From the NCBI RefSeq assembly GCF_014649995.1, contig NZ_BMUC01000008.1, forward strand, positions 287,097 through 351,096: 64,000 bases of DNA. Reading direction: 5' to 3'. This DNA comes from Streptomyces griseoflavus. GTDB lineage: Bacteria > Actinomycetota > Actinomycetes > Streptomycetales > Streptomycetaceae. The translations under genes and the position numbers were made by a program. The notes below the pieces were generated by a model that was given only the letters and a program-made list of their open reading frames with translations, was not told the DNA's origin and searched no databases. Shown piece by piece: positions 1 to 8,878 of the stretch (within the stretch, counting starts at the first letter, position 1; each line of letters begins with the position of its first letter).

Positions 1-367
1 CGATCGGCACGCCGTCCGATCCGGTGACCTCCTTCGACCGGGACGTGACCCGGTAGGAGCCCGGTGCCGGGTCCACCGTGCTCGGGCTGACCCCGAAGGT
101 ACGGCGCACCGTGCCGCTCTCCGCCACCAGCCACACCCGGTCGGCCCGCAGCGAGTACACGACCCGCTCGCCGGTCCCGGACCGGCCCGGCAGCGCGGCG
201 GGACGGCCCGCGTCCGGGAGCGCCTTGCGCACGGCGCCCGCGGCCCCGGAGGCCGGCCGGCGCAGCTCGGGCGGCACGTTCGCCGCCGCCTGGTGGCCGA
301 GGAAGCCGACCGTCGCGAGGGCCGCCGCGGTCAGCCCCGCCACGCACATCGAGCTGCTGCCTGACAC
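1..367 (-). CDS. L,D-transpeptidase-like secreted protein, N-terminal part (runs off left edge)
   Basis: Reverse-strand reading frame open to the window edge; only about 122 N-terminal residues are visible. It has a short hydrophobic start (CVAGLTAAALATVGFLG), an Ala/Pro linker, then RVVYSLRADRVWLV...GTVRRTFGVS...PGSYRVTSRS. This pattern resembles the beginning of YkuD L,D-transpeptidase domains, where a short strand is followed by a 'P-T-P-x-G' type turn; the catalytic Cys/His would lie outside the window. I chose GTG at 367 because an AGAGG ribosome-binding site lies 8 bases upstream; GTG 376 and ATG 349 are alternatives. Role inferred: peptidoglycan cross-linking or remodelling outside the membrane. 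It is divergent from tsaB. Confidence 0.6.
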   Translation of the reverse strand, partial: MSGSSSMCVAGLTAAALATVGFLGHQAAANVPPELRRPASGAAGAVRKALPDAGRPAALPGRSGTGERVVYSLRADRVWLVAESGTVRRTFGVSPSTVDPAPGSYRVTSRSKEVTGSDGVPI

Positions 368-474
368 CGCCGCCACCTCTGTCCCGATCCGCTCCGTTAT
401 GTACGCATGCCGTCGCGACCGTAGCAGTACGTGACCATCCGGCCGGTGCGGCCGTGGCCGGGGCGCGGGAGCCG

Positions 475-487
475 TAGGCTGTTTGCG
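475..487 (+). promoter_or_regulatory. candidate -10 for leaderless tsaB transcript
   Basis: TAGGCT (475-480) matches the actinobacterial -10 pattern TANNNT and lies six bases before the GTG start of tsaB, placing transcription start at or next to the start codon. No Shine-Dalgarno is visible upstream. No clear -35 is seen. Inference only. Confidence 0.3.
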
Positions 488-1140
488 TGCTCTTGCTCGC
501 TCTGGATACCGCAACCCCCGCCGTCACCGTCGCGCTGCACGACGGCGACGACGTCATCGCCTCGTCCAGCCAGGTGGACGCCCGCCGGCACGGCGAGCTG
601 CTGCTCCCGGCGATCGACCGGGTCCTCGCCGAGGCAGGCCTGCGGCTGGACGCCGTCACCGGCATCGTCGTCGGCATCGGACCCGGCCCCTACACCGGGC
701 TGCGCGTCGGCCTGATGACCGCGGACACCTTCGGACTGGCCCTCGGCGTCCCCGTGCACGGTGTGTGCACGCTGGACGGCCTCGCCTACGCGGCCGACCT
801 GGCGGGCCCCTTCGTCGTGGCGACCGACGCCCGCCGCAAGGAGGTCTACTGGGCCCGCTACGCCGACTCCCGCACCCGCCTCACCGAGCCCGCCGTGGAC
901 CGGCCCGCCGACATCGCGGACCAGGTGGCCGGGCTCCCGGCCGTCGGCGCGGGCGCGCTGCTCTACCCGGACACCTTCCCCCAGGCGCACGAGCCCGAGC
1001 ACGTGTCCGCCGCCGCCCTGGCCCGGCTGGCCGCCGAGCGGCTCGCGGCGGGCGGGGAACTGCCCGCGCCCCGGCCGCTGTACCTGCGCCGGCCCGATGC
1101 CCAGGTCCCCAAGAACTACAAGGTGGTCACCCCCAAGTGA
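487..1140 (+). CDS. tsaB: tRNA threonylcarbamoyladenosine biosynthesis protein TsaB
   Basis: 217 residues, the usual length for TsaB, the inactive ASKHA-fold partner that scaffolds TsaD and TsaE during t6A37 modification of ANN-decoding tRNAs. The N-terminal LLALDTATPAVTVAL phosphate-1-like motif and the GIGPGPYTGLRVGL signature (about residues 62-75) are characteristic. The GTG start at 487 has no ribosome-binding site but has a -10-like hexamer six bases before it. The stop codon overlaps the next gene's GTG, so tsaB, rimI and tsaD form one translationally coupled operon, an arrangement common in actinobacteria. Confidence 0.95.
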   Translation: MLLLALDTATPAVTVALHDGDDVIASSSQVDARRHGELLLPAIDRVLAEAGLRLDAVTGIVVGIGPGPYTGLRVGLMTADTFGLALGVPVHGVCTLDGLAYAADLAGPFVVATDARRKEVYWARYADSRTRLTEPAVDRPADIADQVAGLPAVGAGALLYPDTFPQAHEPEHVSAAALARLAAERLAAGGELPAPRPLYLRRPDAQVPKNYKVVTPK

Positions 1141-1697
1141 CGGGATGCGAGACGGCCGTGCTGCGCGAGATGCGCTGGTGGGACATCGACTCCGTACTGG
1201 AGCTGGAACGGGACCTGTTCCCCGAGGACGCCTGGTCGCGCGGGATGTTCTGGTCCGAACTGGCCCACGCCCGCGGCCCCGGGGCGACCCGGCGCTACTA
1301 CGTCGCCGAGGAGGACGGCCGGCTCGTCGGCTACGCGGGCCTGACCACCTCCGGCGCGGAGTCCGACGAGGGCGGCCCGGCCGCCTGCGCCGACATCCAG
1401 ACCATCGCCGTCACCCGGGACCACTGGGGCACCGGCCTCGGTTCCCGGCTGCTGACCGAACTGCTGCACGCGGCGACCGCCTTCGAGTGCACCGAAGTGA
1501 TGCTGGAGTGCCGGGTGGACAACGTCCGCGCCCAGAAGCTCTACGAGCGCTTCGGCTTCGAGATCATCGGCGTCCGCCCCGGCTACTACCAGCCGGGGAA
1601 CGTGGACGCCCTGGTGATGCGGCTGACCGACCCGTCCATCTCCGTGAACCCGGGCAACCCCGGGAACGCCGTACAAGGAACCGAGACCCATGGCTGA
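1137..1697 (+). CDS. rimI: ribosomal protein alanine N-acetyltransferase-like GNAT, RimI
   Basis: 186 residues from a GTG that shares its last bases with the tsaB stop. A single GNAT fold is visible: [26 protein letters not shown] at the N-terminus is typical of RimI, followed by the acetyl-CoA-binding loop [12 protein letters not shown] (about residues 100-111) and the [23 protein letters not shown] segment with the conserved Tyr that acts as general acid. RimI acetylates protein N-termini; in this operon it is conserved alongside t6A genes without an accepted mechanistic link. It overlaps the tsaD start by 8 bases. Confidence 0.92.
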   Translation: MTGCETAVLREMRWWDIDSVLELERDLFPEDAWSRGMFWSELAHARGPGATRRYYVAEEDGRLVGYAGLTTSGAESDEGGPAACADIQTIAVTRDHWGTGLGSRLLTELLHAATAFECTEVMLECRVDNVRAQKLYERFGFEIIGVRPGYYQPGNVDALVMRLTDPSISVNPGNPGNAVQGTETHG

Positions 1698-2787
1698 CGA
1701 ACCCCTGGTGCTGGGGATCGAGACCTCCTGCGACGAGACCGGTGTCGGCGTCGTGCGCGGGACCACCCTGCTGGCGGACGCCGTCGCCTCCAGCGTCGAC
1801 GAGCACGCCCGCTTCGGCGGCGTCGTCCCGGAGGTCGCCTCCCGCGCCCACCTGGAGGCGATGGTCCCCACCATCCAGCGCGCGCTGAAGGAAGCGGGCG
1901 TCGCCGCCCGCGACCTCGACGGCATCGCCGTCACCGCCGGCCCCGGCCTCGCCGGCGCGCTCCTGGTCGGCGTCTCGGCGGCCAAGGCGTACGCCTACGC
2001 CCTCGGCAAGCCCCTCTACGGCGTCAACCACCTCGCCTCCCACATCTGCGTCGACCAGCTGGAACACGGGGCGCTGCCCGAGCCGACGATGGCGCTGCTG
2101 GTCTCCGGCGGCCACTCCTCGCTCCTGCTGTCCACCGACATCACCGCCGACGTCCGGCCCCTCGGCGCGACCATCGACGACGCGGCCGGCGAGGCATTCG
2201 ACAAGATCGCCCGGGTGCTGAACCTCGGTTTCCCCGGCGGCCCGGTCATCGACCGCTATGCCCGCGAGGGCGACCCGGAGGCGATCGCGTTCCCGCGCGG
2301 TCTGACCGGCCCGCGCGACCCGGCGTACGACTTCTCCTTCTCCGGCCTGAAGACGGCCGTGGCCCGCTGGATCGAGGCCAAGCGCGCGGCGGGCGAGGAC
2401 GTCCCCGTGCGCGACGTGTCGGCGTCCTTCCAGGAGGCGGTCGTGGACGTCCTCACCCGCAAGGCCGTACGGGCCTGCAAGGACGAGGGCGTCGACCACC
2501 TGATGATCGGCGGCGGTGTCGCCGCCAACTCCCGCCTGCGGGCCCTGGCCCAGGAGCGGTGCGAGGCGGCAGGCATCCGGCTGCGCGTGCCCCGCCCCAA
2601 GCTGTGCACGGACAACGGCGCGATGGTCGCCGCGCTCGGCGCCGAGATGGTCGCCCGTAACCGCCCCGCCTCCGACTGGGACCTGTCGGCCGACTCCTCC
2701 CTGCCGGTCACCGAGCCCCACGTGCCGGGCATCGCGCACACCCACGACCACGTGCACGAGACGGCAGGGGAGAACCTGTACTCATGA
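1690..2787 (+). CDS. tsaD: tRNA N6-adenosine threonylcarbamoyltransferase TsaD
   Basis: 365 residues, full length for TsaD (Kae1/Qri7/YgjD), which transfers the threonylcarbamoyl group from TC-AMP to A37 of tRNA. The sequence starts [17 protein letters not shown] and has the metal-binding pair in VNHLASHI (His114 and His118), the [11 protein letters not shown] strand, and the late [11 protein letters not shown] and CTDNGAMVA motifs. A His-rich acidic tail (AHTHDHVHE) follows the catalytic domain. The ATG start overlaps the rimI end, and the stop overlaps the next start. Partners are TsaB (upstream) and TsaE, which is outside the window. Confidence 0.97.
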   Translation: MADEPLVLGIETSCDETGVGVVRGTTLLADAVASSVDEHARFGGVVPEVASRAHLEAMVPTIQRALKEAGVAARDLDGIAVTAGPGLAGALLVGVSAAKAYAYALGKPLYGVNHLASHICVDQLEHGALPEPTMALLVSGGHSSLLLSTDITADVRPLGATIDDAAGEAFDKIARVLNLGFPGGPVIDRYAREGDPEAIAFPRGLTGPRDPAYDFSFSGLKTAVARWIEAKRAAGEDVPVRDVSASFQEAVVDVLTRKAVRACKDEGVDHLMIGGGVAANSRLRALAQERCEAAGIRLRVPRPKLCTDNGAMVAALGAEMVARNRPASDWDLSADSSLPVTEPHVPGIAHTHDHVHETAGENLYS

Positions 2788-3047
2788 CGGTCGCGCTGAT
2801 GTGGGAGGCCCGCGCGGTCCCCGGCCGGGGACCCGACCTGGTGGCCTGGGCGGAGGAGCGGGTCCGGGAGCTCGCCCGGCGCCCCCTGCGCCGCGAGTCC
2901 TTCCGCGCCCCCCAGGACCGTGTCCTGGTCATCACCTGGTGGGATGCCCCGTACGACGCCGACCTCCCCGAACTCCCGGAGCCGGACGGCGACCTGGTCA
3001 CCCGTCCGGTGCACCGGTGGCGGTTCGAGTCGCTGGGGGCCTGCTGA
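2784..3047 (+). CDS. conserved small hypothetical protein at the end of the tsa operon
   Basis: 87 residues starting with an ATG that overlaps the tsaD stop (ATGA). The sequence ([27 protein letters not shown], then [12 protein letters not shown]) suggests a small soluble alpha/beta protein, possibly a dimeric alpha/beta-barrel-like fold, but no catalytic motif is recognised. Coupling to tsaD indicates co-expression. Product unknown. Confidence 0.75.
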   Translation: MTVALMWEARAVPGRGPDLVAWAEERVRELARRPLRRESFRAPQDRVLVITWWDAPYDADLPELPEPDGDLVTRPVHRWRFESLGAC

Positions 3048-3097
3048 GCGCCCGCTGAGCGCCGGCTGAGTGCCCGCTGGGCGTCGGCTGGGCGTCC
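3048..3097. repeat. imperfect 11-bp tandem repeat before the RHS gene
   Basis: Four consecutive 11-bp units, GCGCCCGCTGA, GCGCCGGCTGA, GTGCCCGCTGG and GCGTCGGCTGG, followed by a partial GCGTCC. The repeat starts at the stop of the small hypothetical gene and runs directly into RHS-type coding sequence. It marks the junction where RHS homology begins. Confidence 0.85.
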
Positions 3098-3157
3098 GGC
3101 CTCCTGGACGGCAACTCCGCCCAGCTCATCAAGGACGACAAGACCGGCACGTGGCAC

Positions 3158-6100
3158 ATGACCGGGGAGAGCGGCGCCAGGATCGACAAGCTCACCGGCG
3201 CCACGAACGGCGACGACAACGGTGAGCACTGGAAGGTGACCACCCCGGACGGAACGGAGTACTACTTCGGCCTCGACCGGCTGCCCGGCTGGACCTCCGG
3301 CAAGGAGGAGACCGACTCCACCTGGACCGTCCCCGTCTTCGGCGACGACTCGGGCGAGCCCTGCCACAACGCCACGTTCACCAAGGCGCACTGCGACCAG
3401 GCCTGGCGGTGGAACCTCGACTACGTCAAGGACACCCACGGCAACGTCATGTCGTACTTCTACGACGCGGAGACCAACCACTACGCCCTGAACGGCAAGA
3501 CGGACGTCAACGGCACCGCGTACCACCGGGGCGGCCACCTCCAGCGCATCGACTACGGCCAGCGCCACGAGCAGGTCCACACGTCCGCCGCCCCGGCCCG
3601 GGTGAAGTTCACCGTCGCCGAACGCTGCCTGCCCACCGACTCGTTCACCTGCGCCGAGGACAAGCGCACCACGGCGAACGCCGCCCACTGGCCCGACGTG
3701 CCCGTCGACCTGGAGTGCAAGGCCGGCACCCGCTGCAAGGCCGGACAGGCGGCCCCCTCCTTCTGGACCACGAAGCGGCTGACCGGCGTCACCACCCAGA
3801 TGCGCACCGGCGCGAGCAGCTACGACGACGTCGACGCCTGGACCCTCACCCACCGCTTCCTCGACAACGGCGACGACTCCAGGACGCTGTGGCTGTCGAA
3901 GATCCAGCACGAGGGCCGGGCCGGCGACGACCACATCCAGCTGCCGACGGTCGACCTCCAGGGAGTCCAGCTGGAGAACCGGGTGGACAAGGACGGCGAC
4001 AACATCGACGCCTTCCACCGCTACCGTCTGACCAGCGTCCTCAGCGAGACCGGCGCCCAGCTCGACATCACCTACGCACCCACCGAGTGCACCGCGGACA
4101 CGCTGCCCCAGCCGGGTAAGTCCACCAAGCGCTGCTACCCGGTGAAATGGGCACCGCCCGGCCACATCGACCCCATCACCGACTGGTTCCACAAGCACGT
4201 CGTGGCCCGGATCACCCAGACCGACCGCACCGGCGGCGGCGAGGACCTGGTCACCCGCTACGAGTACAAGGGACCGGCGGCCTGGCGGCACGCCGAACCC
4301 GACGGCATCACCGACGAGAAGTACCTCACCTGGGGCCAGTGGCAGGGCTACGGCAAGGTCACCGTCACCGCGGGCAACGGCGAGGTGACCGAGACCCGCG
4401 TCGACTACACGTACCTGCAGGGCATGCACGGCGACAAGGACCCGGACGGCGGCACCCGATCGGTGAAGGTCACCGACTCCACGGGGACGGAGTACACCGA
4501 CCACAAGGAGTTCACCGGCTTCGAACTGGAGGCCGCCACCTACGACAAGGGAACGGGCGGCAAGGTCGTCTCCAAGGTCCTGACCGAGCCCTGGAAGCAC
4601 GACACCGCCACCCAGACCAAGTCCTGGGCCACCACCAGCGCCACCGTCGTCCAGCTGAAGACCACCCGCGGATACGAGCTGCTGTCCGACGGCACCTGGC
4701 GGAAGACGAGATCCGAGTCCACCTACGACACCGACACCACCACGGGCCGGCTGCTCAGGACCGAGGAACTCGGCGACCTCGCCACGGACGCCGACGACCG
4801 CTGCGTCCGCCTGTGGTACGCCGACAACCCGGCGCTGAACATCTACGAGCTGCCCTCCCGCAGCGAGTCCGTCTCCGTCGACTGCGCCGCCACCCCCGAC
4901 CGCCGTACGCAGGTCGTCGCCGACGAGCGCACCTCCTACGACGGCGGTGCCTTCGGAGCCGCCCCCACCAGGGGCGACGCCACCAGGACGGAGCGGCTGG
5001 CCTCCCACGACGGCACCAAGGGCACCTATCAGATCACCGGCACCACCGAGTACGACGGCTTCGGCCGCCCCACCCTGCAGACCGACGCGTCCGGCGCGAC
5101 CACCCGCACCGCCTACACCGACGCCAACGGGCTGATCTCCAGGACCAAGGTCACCAACGCGCTGGGCCACTCCACGACCACCGACCACGACCCCGCCCGG
5201 GGCCAGGCGACGGGTCAGACCGACCCCAACGGCCGGCGCACGGACCTGGCGTACGACGCGCTGGGCCGGCTGACCTCGGTCTGGCTGCCGGACCGGCGGA
5301 AGACGCAGACGCCGAGCATCAAGTACGGCTACAACGTCCGCAAGGACAAGACGGTCACCGTCAGCACCGAGAAGATCGAGATCGGCGGCACCTACGGCAT
5401 CGAGTACGAGCTCTACGACAGCCTGCTGCGGCCGCGGCAGAAGCAGACCGAGGGGCCGGACGGCTCCCGCATGGTCGCCGACACCTTCTACGACGGCACC
5501 GGCGACATCAGCAGGACCAACGCGACGTACAACGCGTCCCAGGCGCCGTCGGACGAGCTGCTGACCGTCGCCAACGGCGAGGTCGGCGCGCAGACGCTGT
5601 ACGAGTACGACGGCCTGAGCCGTGTCACGGCGGAGATCTTCGCGGTGGCCGGCCTGGAGAAGTGGCGCACCACCACGGTCCACGAGGGCGACCGCACCCA
5701 CATCGACCCGCCCAAGGGCGGAGTCCCGGTCACCACGATCACCGACGCGGCCGGGCGGCTGACCGAGCTGCGCCACTACCAGGGCGAGAGCCCGAACCCG
5801 GACGGTGCCGAGGGCCCCGGCAAGGGCTACGACGCCACCCGGTACACGTACACCCCGGCCGGCAGGACGAAGACGGTCACCGACGCCGAGGGCAACGCCT
5901 GGCGCTACGAGTACGACCAGCTGGGCCGTCAGGTCAAGGCCGTCGACCCGGACGCCGGCACCACCGTCACGGGTTACGACGCCGCCGACCGGCCGGTCCG
6001 GACCACTGACGCACGCGGCAAGGTCCACTCCACCGTCTACGACGCACTGGGACGGGTCACCACCACCTGGGAGGGCGAGCCGGAGACCGGCACCAAGCTC

Positions 6101-8878
6101 ACCGAGACCAAGTACGACAGGACCGGCCGGCTGGGACACGCCTACGGTTCCTACCGGTACACCGGCGACGGGCAGTCCTTCGCCGTGGTCGTCCAGACCG
6201 TGGACGAGTTCTACCAGCCGCTGCAGACGGCCTACTCGGTGCCGTCCTCGACCGGTGACCTCGCCGGCCTCTACGTCTTCACCGCCACCTACAACCAGGA
6301 CGGCACCCTCCGGGGCATGGGCATGCCCGCGGCGGGCGGACTCGCGGCCGAGGCCTTCGAGTTCGGCTACGACGAGCTGCAGCGTCCGGTGTCGATGAAG
6401 AGCAGCCTCTCCGACTACGTCACCGGCACCCGCTACTCCACCACCAGCCTGCTCCAGCAGATCGAACTCTCCAGCGGCGGCAAGAAGACCTGGCAGACCT
6501 TCGACCACGAGAAGGGCACCGACCGGCTGACCCGCTCGCTGGTCAGGACCGAGGGCGCGACCGCCCCGCTGAAGGAGTCGCACTACTCCTACGACCAGGC
6601 CGGCAACGTCCGCTCCATCTCCGACACCGCGGGCGCGGCGCCGGACGTGCAGTGCTTCGCCTACGACACCGGGCAGCGGCTGGCCGACGCCTGGACCCCG
6701 GCGGCCACCGCCGGGCAGGCCACGGGCTCCGGCACGATCGGCGGCGGGCTGGGCGGTGCGGCTCCGGCCGCGTGCGACGGCACGCCGGGCGGGAAGGCCC
6801 TGGGCGGCCCGGCGCCGTACTGGAAGTCCTACACCGTCGACGCGCTCGGCAACCGCCTCAAGGAAGTGGTCCACGACACCGGTCTGGACGCGTCCAAGGA
6901 CGTCACCCGCACCTACACCTACGGCGAGAACGGCGCCGGACCGCACGCCGTCACCAAGGTCGTGGAGGAGACCCCGACCGGCGACTCCCAGTCCACCTAC
7001 GCCTACGACGCCTCCGGCAACACCACCGAGCGGGTTCTGGGCGGCGACACCCAGAAACTCGACTGGGACGCCGAGGGCCAGTTGACGAAGACGGTCGAGG
7101 CGGACGGCCGCGAGTCCACCTACGTGTACGACGCCGAAGGCAACCGCGTCATGCGCGAGGACGCCACCGCCACCACCGTCTACCTGCCGGGCATGGAGCT
7201 GCGCCTCCCCAAGGCGGGCGGCGAGGTGGAGGCCACCCGCTACTACTCCTTCGCCGACCAGACCGTCGCCGTGCGCACCGACGACGGCAGACTGTCCTGG
7301 CTGGCCGCCGACCACCACGGCACGGGCGAGCTGGCCATCGACGCCGTCACCGGCGCGATCACCGGACAGCGCCGCCAGGACCCCTACGGCGTGGAGCGGG
7401 GCAAGGCGACCGGCAGCTGGCCCGGGGAGAAGGGCTTCGTCGGCGGCACGATCGACACCCAGACCGGCCTGACGAGCATCGGAGCACGCGAGTACGACCC
7501 GAAGCTGGGCAAGTTCATCTCCGTCGACCCCGTCGTCGACTTCACCCAGCCCCAGCAGATCAACGGCTACGCCTACGCCAACAACAGCCCGGTCACCCTC
7601 TCCGACCCCTCGGGCCTGTTCGTGGGCTTCTTCTACAGCCTGGTCAAGGCCATCACCTGGGTGTTCAGCCAGATCGCCCGCGCCAGGTACGGCAACTCCT
7701 ACCACGACGTGAAGGCGGCCCAGCAGAAGAAGAACAGCGCGGAGCGGCGGTACAACACCGCGAAGCAGCAGACGAAGCAGGCCGCCAAGGAGCTCGTCAA
7801 GATAGCCAAGGACGAGCTGGGCATCGACGCGGCCCTCGACTGCTTCTCCAGCGGCGACCTGGGGTCGTGCGGGGAGACGGCGCTGAACGTCGCCGGCTCC
7901 TTCGCCGGCGGCGTGGTGGGCAAGCTCCTGGTCAAGTACGGCGCTCCGTGGAGGTGGGAGAAGGGCCGGCAGCTGATCAAGAAGGTCTGGGGACTCCTCG
8001 ACGACCTGATCGGCGGGGCCCGACGGACGTGGAAGGAGTCCAAGGCCCTCGACGAGGCCGACGACGCCCTGACGGCGGCCAAGAAGAAGGCGGAGAAGAA
8101 CCGGGGCAAGGGCAAGGAGGAGCCCACCAGCTGCCCGGCCAGCAAACACAGCTTCCTGCCCGGCACCGGGGTCCTTCTCGCCGACGGCACCAGCAAGCCG
8201 ATCGAGGAGGTCGAACTCGGCGACGAGGTCACCGTCACCGACCCGGAGACGGGCGAGACCACGGTCCGCGAGGTCGTCGGCACCATCGTCACCGAGGACG
8301 ACAAGCACTTCGTCGACCTCACCGTCGCCACCGACGAGGGCGCCGCGGCCCTGATCTCCACCACGACCCACCCCTTCTGGGTCGAGTCGGAGGACCGGTG
8401 GATCGACGCCGGTGAACTCCAGCCGGGCATGACCCTCCGCACCCCGTCCGGCGACACCGCCACCCTCACCGGCCTCCGCCACTTCGAACAGCGCCAGCGC
8501 ACGAACGACCTCACGGTCGCCGGCATCCATACGTACTATGTGCTGGCGGGCGAGACTCCGGTCCTCGTGCACAACAACAGCAACTGCAATTCGCTCACGC
8601 GTGCACAGGCTGACGACGTCGCGAAATACCTGGGGTACAGGAAGACCAAGATGAAGTCCGCGGGCGGGGCCCCGATCTGGGAGAACAAGAAGGCCGGAGG
8701 CGGTCAGCCCCGATATATCACCTATGATCGGACCGGCCACAACAAGCAGGCGATATTCAAGGGCGCCAGCTTCCGCAATCCCTTCCAGTCGACGAAGGAT
8801 TCGGCCCGGGACGGGACGTACGGGCTGGATGTGTCTCCGACGGGAGAGGTGTTGGGCCTCAAATGGCTGGCCAAATGA
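3158..8878 (+). CDS. RHS-repeat polymorphic toxin with HINT domain and Ntox21-like C-terminus; 5' end missing
   Basis: 1906 residues. Many YD/RHS repeats (for example YDALGRLTSVWLP, YEYDQLGRQVKAVDPD, YVYDAEGNRVMRED) lead to the RHS-associated core (GLTSIGAREYDPKLGKFIS, about residues 1430-1460). Next come a hydrophobic stretch (GFFYSLVKAITWVFSQI), an acidic/Lys-rich linker, a pretoxin HINT autoprotease domain (about 1658-1808, HSFLPGTGVLLADG to TYYVLAGETPVLVHNN), and a 98-residue toxin tip. The tip (VAKYLGYRKTK, ITYDRTGHNKQAIFKG, ARDGTYGLDVSPTGEVLG) resembles Ntox21, a predicted RNase family. No signal peptide is present. RHS-like sequence continues in frame upstream of the ATG (LLDGNSAQLIKDDKTGTWH) to a repeat and a stop at 3056, with no alternative start and no ribosome-binding site. 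The gene therefore looks truncated, and expression is doubtful. Confidence 0.85.
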   Translation: MTGESGARIDKLTGATNGDDNGEHWKVTTPDGTEYYFGLDRLPGWTSGKEETDSTWTVPVFGDDSGEPCHNATFTKAHCDQAWRWNLDYVKDTHGNVMSYFYDAETNHYALNGKTDVNGTAYHRGGHLQRIDYGQRHEQVHTSAAPARVKFTVAERCLPTDSFTCAEDKRTTANAAHWPDVPVDLECKAGTRCKAGQAAPSFWTTKRLTGVTTQMRTGASSYDDVDAWTLTHRFLDNGDDSRTLWLSKIQHEGRAGDDHIQLPTVDLQGVQLENRVDKDGDNIDAFHRYRLTSVLSETGAQLDITYAPTECTADTLPQPGKSTKRCYPVKWAPPGHIDPITDWFHKHVVARITQTDRTGGGEDLVTRYEYKGPAAWRHAEPDGITDEKYLTWGQWQGYGKVTVTAGNGEVTETRVDYTYLQGMHGDKDPDGGTRSVKVTDSTGTEYTDHKEFTGFELEAATYDKGTGGKVVSKVLTEPWKHDTATQTKSWATTSATVVQLKTTRGYELLSDGTWRKTRSESTYDTDTTTGRLLRTEELGDLATDADDRCVRLWYADNPALNIYELPSRSESVSVDCAATPDRRTQVVADERTSYDGGAFGAAPTRGDATRTERLASHDGTKGTYQITGTTEYDGFGRPTLQTDASGATTRTAYTDANGLISRTKVTNALGHSTTTDHDPARGQATGQTDPNGRRTDLAYDALGRLTSVWLPDRRKTQTPSIKYGYNVRKDKTVTVSTEKIEIGGTYGIEYELYDSLLRPRQKQTEGPDGSRMVADTFYDGTGDISRTNATYNASQAPSDELLTVANGEVGAQTLYEYDGLSRVTAEIFAVAGLEKWRTTTVHEGDRTHIDPPKGGVPVTTITDAAGRLTELRHYQGESPNPDGAEGPGKGYDATRYTYTPAGRTKTVTDAEGNAWRYEYDQLGRQVKAVDPDAGTTVTGYDAADRPVRTTDARGKVHSTVYDALGRVTTTWEGEPETGTKLTETKYDRTGRLGHAYGSYRYTGDGQSFAVVVQTVDEFYQPLQTAYSVPSSTGDLAGLYVFTATYNQDGTLRGMGMPAAGGLAAEAFEFGYDELQRPVSMKSSLSDYVTGTRYSTTSLLQQIELSSGGKKTWQTFDHEKGTDRLTRSLVRTEGATAPLKESHYSYDQAGNVRSISDTAGAAPDVQCFAYDTGQRLADAWTPAATAGQATGSGTIGGGLGGAAPAACDGTPGGKALGGPAPYWKSYTVDALGNRLKEVVHDTGLDASKDVTRTYTYGENGAGPHAVTKVVEETPTGDSQSTYAYDASGNTTERVLGGDTQKLDWDAEGQLTKTVEADGRESTYVYDAEGNRVMREDATATTVYLPGMELRLPKAGGEVEATRYYSFADQTVAVRTDDGRLSWLAADHHGTGELAIDAVTGAITGQRRQDPYGVERGKATGSWPGEKGFVGGTIDTQTGLTSIGAREYDPKLGKFISVDPVVDFTQPQQINGYAYANNSPVTLSDPSGLFVGFFYSLVKAITWVFSQIARARYGNSYHDVKAAQQKKNSAERRYNTAKQQTKQAAKELVKIAKDELGIDAALDCFSSGDLGSCGETALNVAGSFAGGVVGKLLVKYGAPWRWEKGRQLIKKVWGLLDDLIGGARRTWKESKALDEADDALTAAKKKAEKNRGKGKEEPTSCPASKHSFLPGTGVLLADGTSKPIEEVELGDEVTVTDPETGETTVREVVGTIVTEDDKHFVDLTVATDEGAAALISTTTHPFWVESEDRWIDAGELQPGMTLRTPSGDTATLTGLRHFEQRQRTNDLTVAGIHTYYVLAGETPVLVHNNSNCNSLTRAQADDVAKYLGYRKTKMKSAGGAPIWENKKAGGGQPRYITYDRTGHNKQAIFKGASFRNPFQSTKDSARDGTYGLDVSPTGEVLGLKWLAK

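Noticed and set aside
483-1136. Upstream extension of the rimI frame
   Set aside because: Arg/Pro-rich translation inside tsaB in another frame; the GNAT domain starts only after 1137.
2708-8740. 2010-codon open frame on the minus strand
   Set aside because: It is antisense to the RHS gene, gives low-complexity Val/Gly/Leu/Asp sequence without domains, and is explained by GC-biased codon positions of the plus-strand gene.
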